Both the position numbers and the translations under genes were made by a program. From positions 1 through 39,918 of the forward strand of contig CANQZU010000004.1 in NCBI GenBank assembly GCA_947628415.1: a stretch of 39,918 nucleotides of DNA. Direction: 5' to 3'. Origin of the DNA: an uncultured Clostridia bacterium. GTDB lineage: Bacteria; Bacillota; Clostridia; TANB77; CAG-508. This document shows, piece by piece, positions 1-10,710 of this stretch. Each line of letters begins with the position of its first letter. The first letter of the stretch is position 1. The notes beneath the pieces are model-generated. The model searched no databases. It saw only the letters and a program-made list of their open reading frames with translations, and was not told the DNA's origin.

Positions 1-80
1 GCTATATATTATGTTTTCTTAACGTAAAAAGTGAATTTTTTCTCAATTAGCTTTCCAAAATTGCTTATTTTATAAAAAAT

Positions 81-115
81 AATAATGCCTCTAAAATATT
101 TTTAGAGGCATTATT
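81..115 (-). terminator. Hairpin terminator downstream of ORF 120-308
   Basis: Perfect 16-bp inverted repeat AATAATGCCTCTAAAA/TTTTAGAGGCATTATT; T-rich tail on the minus strand. Confidence 0.75.
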
Positions 116-119
116 TCCT

Positions 120-308
120 TTAACAGTTACTGCTCTTAAGCATCTCCCATTCATCTTCTGCCAAATCTATTACCGTTTCTCTATAAAATTCTGGGATTTC
201 ATAGTGATTCTCCACTATATTTCTTATGTGCCAAGGCTGCTCACCTTGGTTGATTGCTTCTTGGGCAATATTCCGTGCCCAAATTTTTAACTGTCTTTGT
301 CTTTCCAT
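120..308 (-). CDS. Small hypothetical protein, 62 aa, containing one in-frame CGG codon
   Basis: ORF with upstream AAAGGA, followed by a hairpin; in-frame CGG at 275-273 (W-A-CGG-N-I). Confidence 0.6.
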   Translation of the reverse strand: MERQRQLKIWARNIAQEAINQGEQPWHIRNIVENHYEIPEFYRETVIDLAEDEWEMLKSSNC

Positions 309-402
309 GTTGTCCTTTCTACCCAGATGTACAATCTACTGGGATTTTGTACTTTTCCTTATGCTACTTCTTTATTATAACATATTTTTAAAAATTTTTC
401 AA

Positions 403-3018
403 TTATTTTACTTGCTTCCCATAGTAGCTATCTAATAAAATTTGTTTTAATTCTTCTACTAATGGTAACCTTGGATTAGCTGTTGTACATTGATCTTCAA
501 AAGCACGATCTGCTAACATATCTACTTTTGCTAAAAATTCGTCTTCTTTTATACCTGCTTCTTGTAAAGATTTAGGAATATTAAGATGCTCATTCATTTC
601 TTGAATTTTAGCAATTAAACTTTCAATTCCTTCTTCAACTGTATTTGCTTTTAATCCCATTTTTTTAGCTAATTCATAATATTTTTGATCTGCTATGAAA
701 TATTCATATTTTGGGAAAGATACAAATTTTGTTGGTTTTGTACTATTATATTTTACTACATATGGTAATAAAATAGCGTTAATTCTTCCATGTGGTAAGT
801 GAAATTCTGCACCTATTTTATGAGCTAGAGAGTGATTAATTCCTAAAAAAGCATTTGTAAATGCCATTCCAGCAAGGGTACTCGCATTATGCATTTTTTC
901 TCTTGCAAATTGATTACTTCCATCTTGATAAGCTACTTCTAAATATTTAATTACGATTTCAACTGCTTTTTCTGCTAATCCATCTGTATAATCAGAAGCC
1001 ATGTTAGATACATAAGCTTCTATCGCATGAGTTAGAACATCCATTCCTGTATCTGCTGTAATTGATTTTGGAAGACTCATTACTAAATCTGGATCGATAA
1101 TAGCTACATCTGGTGTTAATTCATAATCTGCCAATGGATACTTTTTATTTTTTTCTTTATCAGTAATAACAGCAAAGGATGTAACTTCTGAACCAGTTCC
1201 TGATGTAGTTGGTATAGCTACCATTTTACATTTTGTTCCTAATTTTGGAAATTTATACGTACGTTTTCTAATGTCCATAAATTTCAATTTTAAACCTTCC
1301 ACATCTGCATCTGGATTTTCATAAAATAACCACATTCCTTTAGCTGCATCAATTGGGCTTCCTCCTCCTAATGCAATAATAACATCTGGCTTAAAGGCAT
1401 TCATAACTGCTACACCTTTTTTTATAGTATCAAAAGATGGATCAGATTCTACATCGCTAAATATTTCAGAATGCACATATTGATTTCTTTTTCTTAAATG
1501 GTAAAGAATTCTATCAACATATCCTAATTTTACCATTCCTTCATCTGTTACAATAAAAGCCCTTTCTATATCTGGCATTTTTTCTAAATATTGGATAGAA
1601 CCTGCTTCAAAATATATTTTTTCTGGAATTTTAAACCATTGCATATTAACTCTCCTTTTTGCAACTCTTTTTATATTAATTAAATTAACAGAAGATACAT
1701 TGGCTGTTGTTGAATTTCCACCAAAAGATCCACATCCTAATGTAAGAGATGGCATATTTGTATTATAAATATCTCCTATTGCTCCATGGGTAGATGGAGA
1801 ATTGACAATAATTCTTCCTGCTTTCATTTTTTTAGAAAATTGCAAATTAATTTCTTCATCTTCGCAATGAATAACGGCAGAATGTCCAAGTCCTCCAAAT
1901 TCTAGTAATCTTTCTGCTTTTTCAATTCCTTCTTGTTCATTTTCTACTATATAATAAGTAAGTACTGGACTTAATTTTTCTTTTGAAAAAGGATACTCTC
2001 TACCAATTCCTTCTTCTGGGACTACTAATATTTTCGTTTCTTTTGGAACTTCAAAACCAGCTTCTTTTGCAATGGTATAAGGAGATTGTCCTGGTACATG
2101 TGATTTTAGTTTATATCCATACTCTTCGTTGTATTCAAACATACTTTGTTGCAATTTTTCTTTTTCCTGTTTTTTTACAAAATAACATCCTGCTTCTTTC
2201 ATTAATTGTTCAAATTCTTTATGGATTTCTTTATCTACTAATACTGCTTGTTCTGATGCACATATCATACCATTATCAAAAGCTTTTGATAATACGACAT
2301 CATTAACAGAAGTTTTTAATTTTGCTGATTTGTGAATATAACATGGTACATTTCCTGGGCCAACTCCCAATGCTGGTTTTCCACATGAATAAGCTGCTTT
2401 TACCATTCCAGTTCCTCCAGTTGCTAAAATTAAATTGACATCTGGATGATTCATTAAAAGCCTGGTCGCTAAAACACTTGGTTCTTCAATCCATAAAATA
2501 CAATTTTCTGGTGCTCCTGCACTAATAGCAGCGTCTCTTACTATCCTTGCTGCTTCACTACTACTTTTTTGAGCAGATGGGTGAAAACCAAATATAATAA
2601 CATTTCTTGTTTTAGCTGCTATAATTGATTTAAACATAGTTGTAGAAGTTGGATTCGTAACAGGTGTTACACCTGCAATAATTCCAACTGGCTCTGCAAT
2701 TTCTACATAATCTTCTTCTTCATTTTCATTGATAATTCCAACTGTTTTTTCATATTTTATACTATGATATACATATTCAGTTGCAAACATATTCTTTGTT
2801 ATCTTATCTTCATAAATTCCTCTTCCTGTTTCTTCTACTGCCATTTTAGCAAGTTCCATATGATGTTCCAAACCTGCCATAGACATAGCTTTTGTAATAT
2901 GATTAACTGTTTCTTGATCTAATTTTAAATATTCTTGCGATGCTATTTTAGCTTTTTCTACTAGACTATTAATCATATCTTGAACTTTTTGTTCTTCTTG
3001 GTTATTATTTTCAGACAT
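403..3018 (-). CDS. adhE: Bifunctional acetaldehyde-CoA/alcohol dehydrogenase
   Basis: 871-aa ORF; N-terminal aldehyde dehydrogenase (GVTPVTNPTST, DNGMICASEQ) and C-terminal Fe-ADH (GGGSPIDAAKGMW, NHSLAHKIGAEFHLPHG). Confidence 0.97.
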   Translation of the reverse strand: MSENNNQEEQKVQDMINSLVEKAKIASQEYLKLDQETVNHITKAMSMAGLEHHMELAKMAVEETGRGIYEDKITKNMFATEYVYHSIKYEKTVGIINENEEEDYVEIAEPVGIIAGVTPVTNPTSTTMFKSIIAAKTRNVIIFGFHPSAQKSSSEAARIVRDAAISAGAPENCILWIEEPSVLATRLLMNHPDVNLILATGGTGMVKAAYSCGKPALGVGPGNVPCYIHKSAKLKTSVNDVVLSKAFDNGMICASEQAVLVDKEIHKEFEQLMKEAGCYFVKKQEKEKLQQSMFEYNEEYGYKLKSHVPGQSPYTIAKEAGFEVPKETKILVVPEEGIGREYPFSKEKLSPVLTYYIVENEQEGIEKAERLLEFGGLGHSAVIHCEDEEINLQFSKKMKAGRIIVNSPSTHGAIGDIYNTNMPSLTLGCGSFGGNSTTANVSSVNLINIKRVAKRRVNMQWFKIPEKIYFEAGSIQYLEKMPDIERAFIVTDEGMVKLGYVDRILYHLRKRNQYVHSEIFSDVESDPSFDTIKKGVAVMNAFKPDVIIALGGGSPIDAAKGMWLFYENPDADVEGLKLKFMDIRKRTYKFPKLGTKCKMVAIPTTSGTGSEVTSFAVITDKEKNKKYPLADYELTPDVAIIDPDLVMSLPKSITADTGMDVLTHAIEAYVSNMASDYTDGLAEKAVEIVIKYLEVAYQDGSNQFAREKMHNASTLAGMAFTNAFLGINHSLAHKIGAEFHLPHGRINAILLPYVVKYNSTKPTKFVSFPKYEYFIADQKYYELAKKMGLKANTVEEGIESLIAKIQEMNEHLNIPKSLQEAGIKEDEFLAKVDMLADRAFEDQCTTANPRLPLVEELKQILLDSYYGKQVK

Positions 3019-3124
3019 AAATTTACCTCCTTATTTCTGTTTATTTTAACCATAATTATTATATATTATTAGAAAAATTTGTCAAGAACTTCACTTACCT
3101 TTTATTAAATTTCAAAAAGAAAAA

Positions 3125-3149
3125 CCAGGTCGCTATTTTTACGACCTGG
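3125..3149 (-). terminator. Hairpin between the M23 peptidase gene and adhE
   Basis: CCAGGTCG-N9-CGACCTGG; minus strand continues into TTTTTCTTTTT. Confidence 0.7.
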
Positions 3150-3320
3150 ATAAGGATCACATTAATTTATCAGCCAAAACTATTTTTATAGTACATATAA
3201 ATTATAACATATATTAACATAAAAATTAAATTATATTCTTTGGAATGGCAAGTTTCTGCTTGTATAAAAAATTGCTATATATGATAAATTAATCAAAATC
3301 ATATATAACAATTTCTATTT

Positions 3321-4298
3321 TTATTGATATAAATAATTTTGGGGATTTACATGTTCTCCATTAATTCGAATTTCTAGATGTAAATGTGGTCCTGTTGAAT
3401 TTCCAGTTGTTCCAACAGCAGCAATTATTTCCCCTGCTTTTACTTCTTGTCCTACTTCTACATACATTTTACTTGTATGAGCATACCATGTCTCTATTCC
3501 ATTTCCATGATCTATTTTTACAATATTTCCATAAGAACCTTGATAACTAGCACAAGTTACTATTCCTGATGACACTACTTTAATAGGAGTTCCCAATGTT
3601 GCTGCAATGTCTAGTCCTGTATGATTAGAACGTCTTATTTTACTACTTGCTCCATATCTAGATGTAATTGTTCCAGTTATTGGTAAATAAGCTAATTTTA
3701 CTCCATTAATTTCAGGCATATTTTCTAATTTCTTTTCTTCTTCTAACTTTTTTTCTACTTTCGACTGAATTTCATTTTTTGCTAATTCTATATCTTTTGT
3801 TTCTATTTCTTCTTTATTTTGCGTATATTTTTCTACAATATTTAAATCTAGCTGCTCCTTTTCTTCTGGTGTTATATTACTAATCACTTCTTCTGCTTCT
3901 TCTAAAGTGTCGACAGAATCTATCACTTCTTCTTTGCAATTTATTTCATAATATTTATAAGTTATTGTAACATCAGATGCTAATTTTTTAGCAATTTCTT
4001 CTTCCTTTGTTTCTGTCTTTCTATTAACTAATTTTAATTCATATTCTGGATTTGCATTGATATCTATAATATCTATATTTTTTTCTTCGTTTTCTATAAT
4101 TGTTTCTTTTATCGTTTTTTCAAAATCACTCTTATTTTTTACATATCCTAATTCTTGTCCCGAAACTTTTACTTGATATCTTGGTTCATATTTTATTAGA
4201 ACTATTGCAATAATAAAACATAATCCTAATGTAGCTATATTAAAATACTTTAAAATTTCTTTTGTATAGTATTTTATTTTCTTGTTTAAAATATAAAT
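3321..4298 (-). CDS. Membrane-anchored M23 family metallopeptidase
   Basis: SRYGASSKIRRSNHTGLDIAA...GNSTGPHLHLEIRINGEHVNPQNYL M23 motifs; frame stays open upstream of the 3926 GTG to 4298, adding an N-terminal TM segment (NIATLGLCFIIAIVLIKY); AAAGGAG at 4310-4304 precedes a non-canonical ATT. Confidence 0.8.
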   Translation of the reverse strand: MYILNKKIKYYTKEILKYFNIATLGLCFIIAIVLIKYEPRYQVKVSGQELGYVKNKSDFEKTIKETIIENEEKNIDIIDINANPEYELKLVNRKTETKEEEIAKKLASDVTITYKYYEINCKEEVIDSVDTLEEAEEVISNITPEEKEQLDLNIVEKYTQNKEEIETKDIELAKNEIQSKVEKKLEEEKKLENMPEINGVKLAYLPITGTITSRYGASSKIRRSNHTGLDIAATLGTPIKVVSSGIVTCASYQGSYGNIVKIDHGNGIETWYAHTSKMYVEVGQEVKAGEIIAAVGTTGNSTGPHLHLEIRINGEHVNPQNYLYQ

Positions 4299-4601
4299 TC
4301 ACGCTCCTTTTTTTTCCAGTTTTATTAAACACACCAAATTTTATTATATCATATATATTGTCCAAAATCAAATTATGTATACTTTTTTTGCTTACATTTC
4401 ATGATTTTTCCTGTATTTTTTTACTTTTATATTGTTTTTTTCGTATATTTTTCTCTTATTTTCTCTTATTTTCTTCTTTTTTCTTTATTTTATAGTTTTA
4501 TTAGATATTAACTTATAGGTTTTATTTGTATGTTTTAGTTTCTGTAAATTTAAACTATAAAATGCTATATTATTCGTTAAAGAATAGGAAGGTGATAAAA
4601 A

Positions 4602-4937
4602 ATGGCTCTAGATTATACAGTAATCGGTCAAAGAATTAAGCAAGCAAGACTTGCTAAAAATTTAACCCAAGAAGATTTAGCAGAAAAAATTGACATTTCC
4701 GTTGCATTCTTAAGTAGAGTAGAAAGAGGAAATTCTCATATAAATTTAAAAAGACTTAATCAACTTTGTGGTTTACTAGATGTTACTGAAGGTTATGTTT
4801 TAAATGGTGCTTCTAGTAATTCAAAAAATTACTTAGATAAAGAATTTACTGAATTATTTAAAAGTTGCTCTCCTGAAAAACAAAAATTAATTTATAATGT
4901 AGCAAAAGCAATTGTAGACACAGATATTGAATCTTAA
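4602..4937 (+). CDS. XRE/Cro-CI family helix-turn-helix regulator
   Basis: GQRIKQARLAKNLTQEDLAEKIDISVAFLSRVERGNSHINLKRL. Confidence 0.93.
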   Translation: MALDYTVIGQRIKQARLAKNLTQEDLAEKIDISVAFLSRVERGNSHINLKRLNQLCGLLDVTEGYVLNGASSNSKNYLDKEFTELFKSCSPEKQKLIYNVAKAIVDTDIES

Positions 4938-4955
4938 AGTCGTAAATATTTCTAT

Positions 4956-4984
4956 AAAAAGCCAATAAAAAAAATTGGCTTTTT
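4956..4984 (+). terminator. Rho-independent terminator after XRE regulator
   Basis: AAAAAGCCAAT...ATTGGCTTTTTGTTGTTTTT. Confidence 0.85.
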
Positions 4985-5115
4985 GTTGTTTTTGCAACAG
5001 TTTATTCTTAAAAATTTTTATATATTAGAATAGAAATTAATTGATATTATTTTTTACTTATGCTATGATAATTTTTGGAAAAAATGTTAATAATATAAAT
5101 TAAGGAGGTAACTAT

Positions 5116-7353
5116 ATGAAATTTGAACAATGGAATGGATTTGACAAAGGTGATTGGCAAGATGAAATTAATGTTAGAGATTTTATTCAAAAAAACTATA
5201 CCCCTTATGAAGGTGATGATAGTTTTTTATCCAAACCTACTAAAAAAACAGAAAAATTATGGAATGAAGTATTGAATTTATATCAAAAAGAAAAAGATAG
5301 TCAAGGTAGCGTTTTAGCAATTGATACTAAAACCGTATCTACCATATCAAGCCATGAAGCAGGTTATATTGATAAAAATTTAGAAGAAATTGTTGGTCTT
5401 CAAACCGATGCTCCTTTAAAAAGGGCTATCATGCCATTTGGTGGAATCCGAATTGTAGAAAAATCTTGTGAAGCTTATGGAAGAAAACTTGATCCAGAAA
5501 TTGATGCTATTTTTCATCAATATCGAAAAACTCACAATGATGGTGTCTTTGATGTTTACACTCCTGATATAAGAGCAGCTAGAAGTTCTCATTTGCTAAC
5601 TGGTCTTCCAGATGGATATGGTCGTGGTAGAATTATCGGTGATTACAGAAGAGTTGCCCTATATGGTGTAGATGTCTTAATCGAAGAAAAGAAACAAGAA
5701 CTAGAAATTTTAGATGTAGATGAATTAACTGAAAGTATTGTGCGCGAACGTGAAGAAATTAGTGAACAAATCAAAGCCCTAAAAGAATTAAAAGTAATGG
5801 CTAGTAAATATGGATTTGATATTTCTCTTCCTGCTAAAAATAGTAAAGAAGCTGTCCAATGGTTATATTTTGGATATTTAGCAGCTATTAAAGATCAAAA
5901 TGGTGCTGCCATGAGTCTTGGAAGAACTTCTACTTTCTTAGACATTTATTTTGAGAGAGATTTAAAAAATGGTCTTATAAACGAAGAAGAAGCACAAGAA
6001 ATCATGGATCATTTTGTTATGAAATTAAGATTAGTGCGTTTCTTAAGAACACCTGAATATAATGAATTATTTAGTGGTGACCCTGTATGGGTAACAGAAA
6101 GCATTGGTGGAATGGGAATTGATGGAAGAACTTTAGTTACAAAAAACTCTTTCCGTATTTTGCATACTCTTCAAAATTTAGGACCTGCACCAGAACCAAA
6201 CTTAACAGTTCTATGGTCTACCAGATTACCTGAAGGATTCAAAAGATTTACTACTAAACTATCTATAAAAACTTCTTCTATCCAATACGAAAATGATGAT
6301 TTAATGAGAATTACATTAGGAGATGATTATGGTATCGCTTGTTGTGTATCACCTATGAAAATTGGAAAGCAAATGCAATTCTTTGGTGCAAGAGCTAATT
6401 TAGCAAAAACATTATTATATGCTATTAATGGTGGTAAAGATGAATTATCTGGCAAACAAGTTACACCAAAATATGAACCAATTACTTCTGAATATTTGGA
6501 TTATGATGAAGTAATGCAAAAATTTAATCAAATGATGGATTACGTGTCCAAAATTTATATAAAAGCATTAAATGCTATACATTATATGCATGACAAATAT
6601 TCTTATGAAGCTATTGAAATGGCCTTACATGATAGAGAAATTATTCGAACTATGGCATGTGGAATTGCAGGTTTGTCTGTTGTAGCAGATTCTCTATCTG
6701 CTATTAAGTATGCCAAAGTAAAAGTAATTCGCAATGAGACTGGTTTAGCAGTTGACTATAAAGTAGAAGGAGACTTTCCAAAGTTTGGGAATGATGATGA
6801 TAGAGTTGATAAAATAGCTGTTAATATTGTAAAAACATTTATGAAAAAATTGAAAGCTCACCAAACTTATCGAAATGCTAAACAAACTTTATCTATTTTA
6901 ACCATCACTTCTAATGTCGTTTATGGAAAAGCAACTGGAAACACTCCAGATGGAAGAAAAGCAGGCGAGCCTTTTGGACCTGGAGCCAATCCTCTACATG
7001 GAAGAGACTCTAATGGAGCATTAGCTGTTATGAATTCAATTGCAAAACTACCATTTGAGCAAGCTGAAGATGGTATTTCTTATACATTCTCAATTACTCC
7101 TGGAACACTTGGAAAGTCAGAAGATGAAAGAATCTCTAATTTGGTTAATATGTTAGATGGTTATTTTGCACAAACTGGACATCATATTAACGTCAATGTA
7201 TTTGATAGAAGTTTATTAGAAGATGCGATGGAACACCCAGAAAAATACCCTCAATTAACCATTAGAGTTTCTGGTTATGCTGTAAACTTTACTAAATTAA
7301 CAAGAGAACAACAATTAGATGTTATTAATCGAACCATTCATGAAAGAATTTAA
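5116..7353 (+). CDS. pflB: Formate C-acetyltransferase (pyruvate formate-lyase)
   Basis: 745-aa [11 protein letters not shown] active site, RVSGYAVNF glycyl radical motif, RBS TAAGGAGGT. Confidence 0.98.
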   Translation: MKFEQWNGFDKGDWQDEINVRDFIQKNYTPYEGDDSFLSKPTKKTEKLWNEVLNLYQKEKDSQGSVLAIDTKTVSTISSHEAGYIDKNLEEIVGLQTDAPLKRAIMPFGGIRIVEKSCEAYGRKLDPEIDAIFHQYRKTHNDGVFDVYTPDIRAARSSHLLTGLPDGYGRGRIIGDYRRVALYGVDVLIEEKKQELEILDVDELTESIVREREEISEQIKALKELKVMASKYGFDISLPAKNSKEAVQWLYFGYLAAIKDQNGAAMSLGRTSTFLDIYFERDLKNGLINEEEAQEIMDHFVMKLRLVRFLRTPEYNELFSGDPVWVTESIGGMGIDGRTLVTKNSFRILHTLQNLGPAPEPNLTVLWSTRLPEGFKRFTTKLSIKTSSIQYENDDLMRITLGDDYGIACCVSPMKIGKQMQFFGARANLAKTLLYAINGGKDELSGKQVTPKYEPITSEYLDYDEVMQKFNQMMDYVSKIYIKALNAIHYMHDKYSYEAIEMALHDREIIRTMACGIAGLSVVADSLSAIKYAKVKVIRNETGLAVDYKVEGDFPKFGNDDDRVDKIAVNIVKTFMKKLKAHQTYRNAKQTLSILTITSNVVYGKATGNTPDGRKAGEPFGPGANPLHGRDSNGALAVMNSIAKLPFEQAEDGISYTFSITPGTLGKSEDERISNLVNMLDGYFAQTGHHINVNVFDRSLLEDAMEHPEKYPQLTIRVSGYAVNFTKLTREQQLDVINRTIHERI

Positions 7354-7361
7354 TGATTTTT

Positions 7362-7390
7362 AAGACGGAGAAAAATCATCTCCGTCTTTT
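7362..7390 (+). terminator. Hairpin between pflB and pflA
   Basis: AAGACGGAG...CTCCGTCTTTTA. Confidence 0.75.
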
Positions 7391-7415
7391 ATATGCTAGT
7401 AAGGAGTTTTAAAAA

Positions 7416-8148
7416 ATGGAAGAAAAAGATTTGCGCTATTATGCTAAAATTCATTCTATAGAATCTTTTGGAACAGTAGATGGTCCTGGAATTCGATTTG
7501 TACTTTTTATGCAAGGATGTCATTTACAATGTAAATATTGTCATAATCGTGATACTTGGAATATGAATGATGGTACTTACCAATCTCTAGAAGCTATTTT
7601 AGATAAAATTATGCGTTATAAAAATTATATTTGTCCAAATGGCGGTGTCACTGTTACTGGTGGAGAACCTTTATTACAAGTTAAATTTTTAATTGAACTT
7701 TTTACAAAGCTAAAAGAAAAGCACATTCATACTTGTATTGATACTTCTCGGAATGGTTCCCTTAACAAAAAATATTAAAAAATTGTTATCTTTAACTGAT
7801 TTAGTATTATTGGATATTAAACATATTGATTCTGAAAAATGTAAAGATTTAGTAGGGAAATCAAATGAATTAGAATTAAATTTTGCTCAATATTTAAGTG
7901 ATAATCACATTCCAATCTGGATTAGACAAGTTTTAATTCCTGGCTTTACAGACAGTAAAGAAGATTTATTAAAATTAAAGGAATTTATTTCTAACTTAAA
8001 AACAGTTGAAAAAGTAGAATTATTGCCTTATCATGATATGGGAAAATACAAATGGGAAAGACTAAATCTTCCCTATGAATTAGAAAACGTACGAAATGCA
8101 ACATCAATCGATATTGAAAAAGCAAAAGAGATTTTAGAACTTACCTAA
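7416..8148 (+). CDS. pflA: Pyruvate formate-lyase activating enzyme, needs +1 shift at CGG 7749-7751
   Basis: Radical SAM CHLQCKYCHN motif in ORF 7416-7778; C-terminal half in ORF 7738-8148; skipping C7749 gives ...HTCIDTSGMVPLTKNIKKLL..., total 243 aa. Confidence 0.92.
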
Positions 8149-8162
8149 AATCTCTTTTTCAA

Positions 8163-9098
8163 TTACATACCTAATAATTTTAATTCTACATTTTGTACTT
8201 TATATTTTCCATCTACTAAAACAAATTCAATTAATGTACTTTCTAACGATTCTTCATTTTGCCTTAAATCAGTTGTAAAATACAATTTAATTTGTGGAAT
8301 TTCTACCCCATTTTTTACAATTTCTTTAAAAGTTTCTGCCATGTGTTTTTCATCTTCACAAATTAAAATCAATTGTGGCATACTACTAAATCCTGAATCT
8401 CCTGGTAAAAAATTTTCATAAAATTCTTTGTATAGTCTCATTTTATCTACTGTTTTCTTTTCCCAATCTATTTCTCTACGAATTACTTCAAATACAAATT
8501 GAATTGATTTATTGTTTTTAGTTAATTTAACGCTTCCTCCTGTTGCTTTAAATACTTTTCCCAATATTTTAGCTGTAATTGCTGGTTTTACTACATAACT
8601 ATCAAATGCTTTTACTTTTCTTAAATATGCAATTAAAGTTTGATTCCCAGCCAATCTTTTCTTAATCATTGGAACTGGTTTAACATTATCTGATGGCTGC
8701 CATTTACATTCAATTTCTTTTGAATTTAATAGATACTTTCCCATCTTTTCCAAACAATAAATTCTGTAAATTCCTTTTCCTTCATCAGAAGTAAAATAGT
8801 ATCTAGTTAATATTTTAGATTTTACCAATTGATCCAATTTATTATTCAATTTATCTTGAGATTTTGGATCAATTTTTTTTATTTCTAGCATTTGATATAT
8901 TTGTCTTGACGTCATAAATTCAAATTCATTTATTAATTCTAATATAGCAAAATGAATTTCATTAATATGTCCAATATTTATTTTATGTACAATTTGATTC
9001 ATCGATACATATCCGTCTTTCCCATCAAATACTTTTATCTCACCTTCTCTAATAGCAAAAGGTGATATTTGTGCTTTAATTTGGTTATCTTCGACCAT
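8163..9098 (-). CDS. Winged-helix protein, replication-relaxation-like
   Basis: N-terminal FAILELINEFEFMTSRQIYQML...LVKSKILTRYYF wHTH-like pattern. Confidence 0.45.
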   Translation of the reverse strand: MVEDNQIKAQISPFAIREGEIKVFDGKDGYVSMNQIVHKINIGHINEIHFAILELINEFEFMTSRQIYQMLEIKKIDPKSQDKLNNKLDQLVKSKILTRYYFTSDEGKGIYRIYCLEKMGKYLLNSKEIECKWQPSDNVKPVPMIKKRLAGNQTLIAYLRKVKAFDSYVVKPAITAKILGKVFKATGGSVKLTKNNKSIQFVFEVIRREIDWEKKTVDKMRLYKEFYENFLPGDSGFSSMPQLILICEDEKHMAETFKEIVKNGVEIPQIKLYFTTDLRQNEESLESTLIEFVLVDGKYKVQNVELKLLGM

Positions 9099-9110
9099 TT
9101 TAAATTCCCC

Positions 9111-9914
9111 CTATACAATTAATAATTTTATTTTTCTTTTTTGGTTATCAATTTTTTTTATATAAACGTCTACTGTTTGTCCATATTCTAAACCTTCTTG
9201 ATATTCTGCCATCCCTACAAGATTTGGTGTTAACTCTATAAAAATTCCATTTTTATTTTTTTCTGTTTCTCGTATAATTCCTTTTGTTCTGGTGCCAGGT
9301 GTAAACTTTTTAGCATTTTCTTCCCAAGAACCTAATGTTTCTTTATAAGATAGCATAACTTTTCCAGTCTCTCTATCAATAGATTTTACCACAACTTGTA
9401 CTTTTTGTCCAATTTTTAATCTTTCAAATGGTGTTTTAATTCTAGCAATTGACAAATCTTCAATGTGTGCTAAACCTACAATTCCTCCTCCAATTTCTAT
9501 AAAAGCACCATATGGCTTGATATTTTTTACAATGCCTATTAATTTTGTTCCTATTTCTAATTGGCTCTTTACCCAATGTAATGCCTCTTGTTGCACTTCT
9601 TTTCTAGAAACAATAATATGATTTTCATCTTTTGTTTCTTTAATTTTAAACTGTACAAATTTGTGTACTTTCCCTGTACATAAATTTGTTTTTGGCAATC
9701 CTTTCTCATTTAAGTTAATATATTCTATCTCTTGTCTTGGCATAATAGCCGTAATTCCATTTTTTAAAGAAATATATAAATTATAATTATCGTCACATTT
9801 GTTTACTAACCCCTGTAAAACTTCATTTGTTTCTTGATACCAACCAATTTTATTTTTATCAAGTGATGTGATTTCTTGATTCCATCCTTCTGGTTTGAAT
9901 TTTGCTAAATTCAT
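9111..9914 (-). CDS. S1 domain RNA-binding protein
   Basis: S1 repeat GTKLIGIVKNIKPYGAFIEIGGGIVGLAHIEDLS...GQKVQVVVKSIDRETGKVMLSYK. Confidence 0.85.
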   Translation of the reverse strand: MNLAKFKPEGWNQEITSLDKNKIGWYQETNEVLQGLVNKCDDNYNLYISLKNGITAIMPRQEIEYINLNEKGLPKTNLCTGKVHKFVQFKIKETKDENHIIVSRKEVQQEALHWVKSQLEIGTKLIGIVKNIKPYGAFIEIGGGIVGLAHIEDLSIARIKTPFERLKIGQKVQVVVKSIDRETGKVMLSYKETLGSWEENAKKFTPGTRTKGIIRETEKNKNGIFIELTPNLVGMAEYQEGLEYGQTVDVYIKKIDNQKRKIKLLIV

Positions 9915-9970
9915 GTTTTTTCACCTTTTCTTTCGTATATTTCTTTAAGATTATTATATAAATATTTTTT

Positions 9971-10696
9971 TTAATTGTAAATATTTTTTATATCTTCTAC
10001 TTCTTTTATACTTAAATATCTCCATTTTCCTAAAGCTAAATCTTTTACTCCAAGTCCTCCAATTTTGCTTCTATGAAGGGCTAATACCTTATGATTAATT
10101 GCCTCACACATTTTACGAATTTGCCTATTTTTTCCTTCATGAATCGTAATTTCTAATCTGGATTGTTTTTTTTCTTGGTCAATTTTTAAAATTTTTACTC
10201 TTGCTGGTTTTGTTATGTAATTGTCTATTTTAACACCTTTTTCTAATTGTTGTACTTCTTCTTTAAGAACTTCTCCTTTTATTGTAACTGTATAAGTTTT
10301 TTCAATTTCATGTTTTGGATGAGTTATTTTATATACAAAATCCCCATCATTAGTCAAAAGTAAAGCTCCTGAAGTATCCATATCCAGTCTTCCTACTGGT
10401 ACAATTCTTTGTTTTACTTTCACTAAATCTAATACAGAATCTCTATTAAATTGATCTTTTGCGGTTGTTACATAACCAATTGGTTTATTAAGTAGAATAT
10501 AAACTTTCTCATCCAATAATGTTATTGTTTTTCCTTGGTATTCAATAATATCTTTATTTGGATGTATTTTTGTTCCTAACTCTGTTACAATTTGATGATT
10601 TACCTTTATTTTCCCCTGCTTTATTAATTCTTCTGCCTTTCTTCTTGAAGCAATTCCTGCTTGTGCTAAATATTTCTGTAATCTCATTTCTTCCAA
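9971..10696 (-). CDS. rluB: 23S rRNA pseudouridine synthase, RluB/RsuA family
   Basis: S4 domain MRLQKYLAQAGIASRRKAEELI; PVGRLDMDTSGALLLTNDG; EGKNRQIRKMCEAI. Confidence 0.9.
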   Translation of the reverse strand: MEEMRLQKYLAQAGIASRRKAEELIKQGKIKVNHQIVTELGTKIHPNKDIIEYQGKTITLLDEKVYILLNKPIGYVTTAKDQFNRDSVLDLVKVKQRIVPVGRLDMDTSGALLLTNDGDFVYKITHPKHEIEKTYTVTIKGEVLKEEVQQLEKGVKIDNYITKPARVKILKIDQEKKQSRLEITIHEGKNRQIRKMCEAINHKVLALHRSKIGGLGVKDLALGKWRYLSIKEVEDIKNIYN

Positions 10697-10710
10697 ATTA
10701 ATTTCCCCCT

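Noticed and set aside
226-435. Plus-strand ORFs overlapping minus-strand genes (e.g. 226-435, 1983-2306, 20221-20442, 36515-36802)
   Set aside because: Antisense shadows of well-supported genes, with low-complexity hydrophobic translations and no RBS support.
3270-3308. AT-rich inverted repeat TATATATGAT...ATCATATATA downstream of the M23 gene
   Set aside because: AT-rich and likely by chance or a weak terminator; no independent support for function.
4962-4978. A-rich run in the terminator loop as a slippage site
   Set aside because: It is outside coding sequence.
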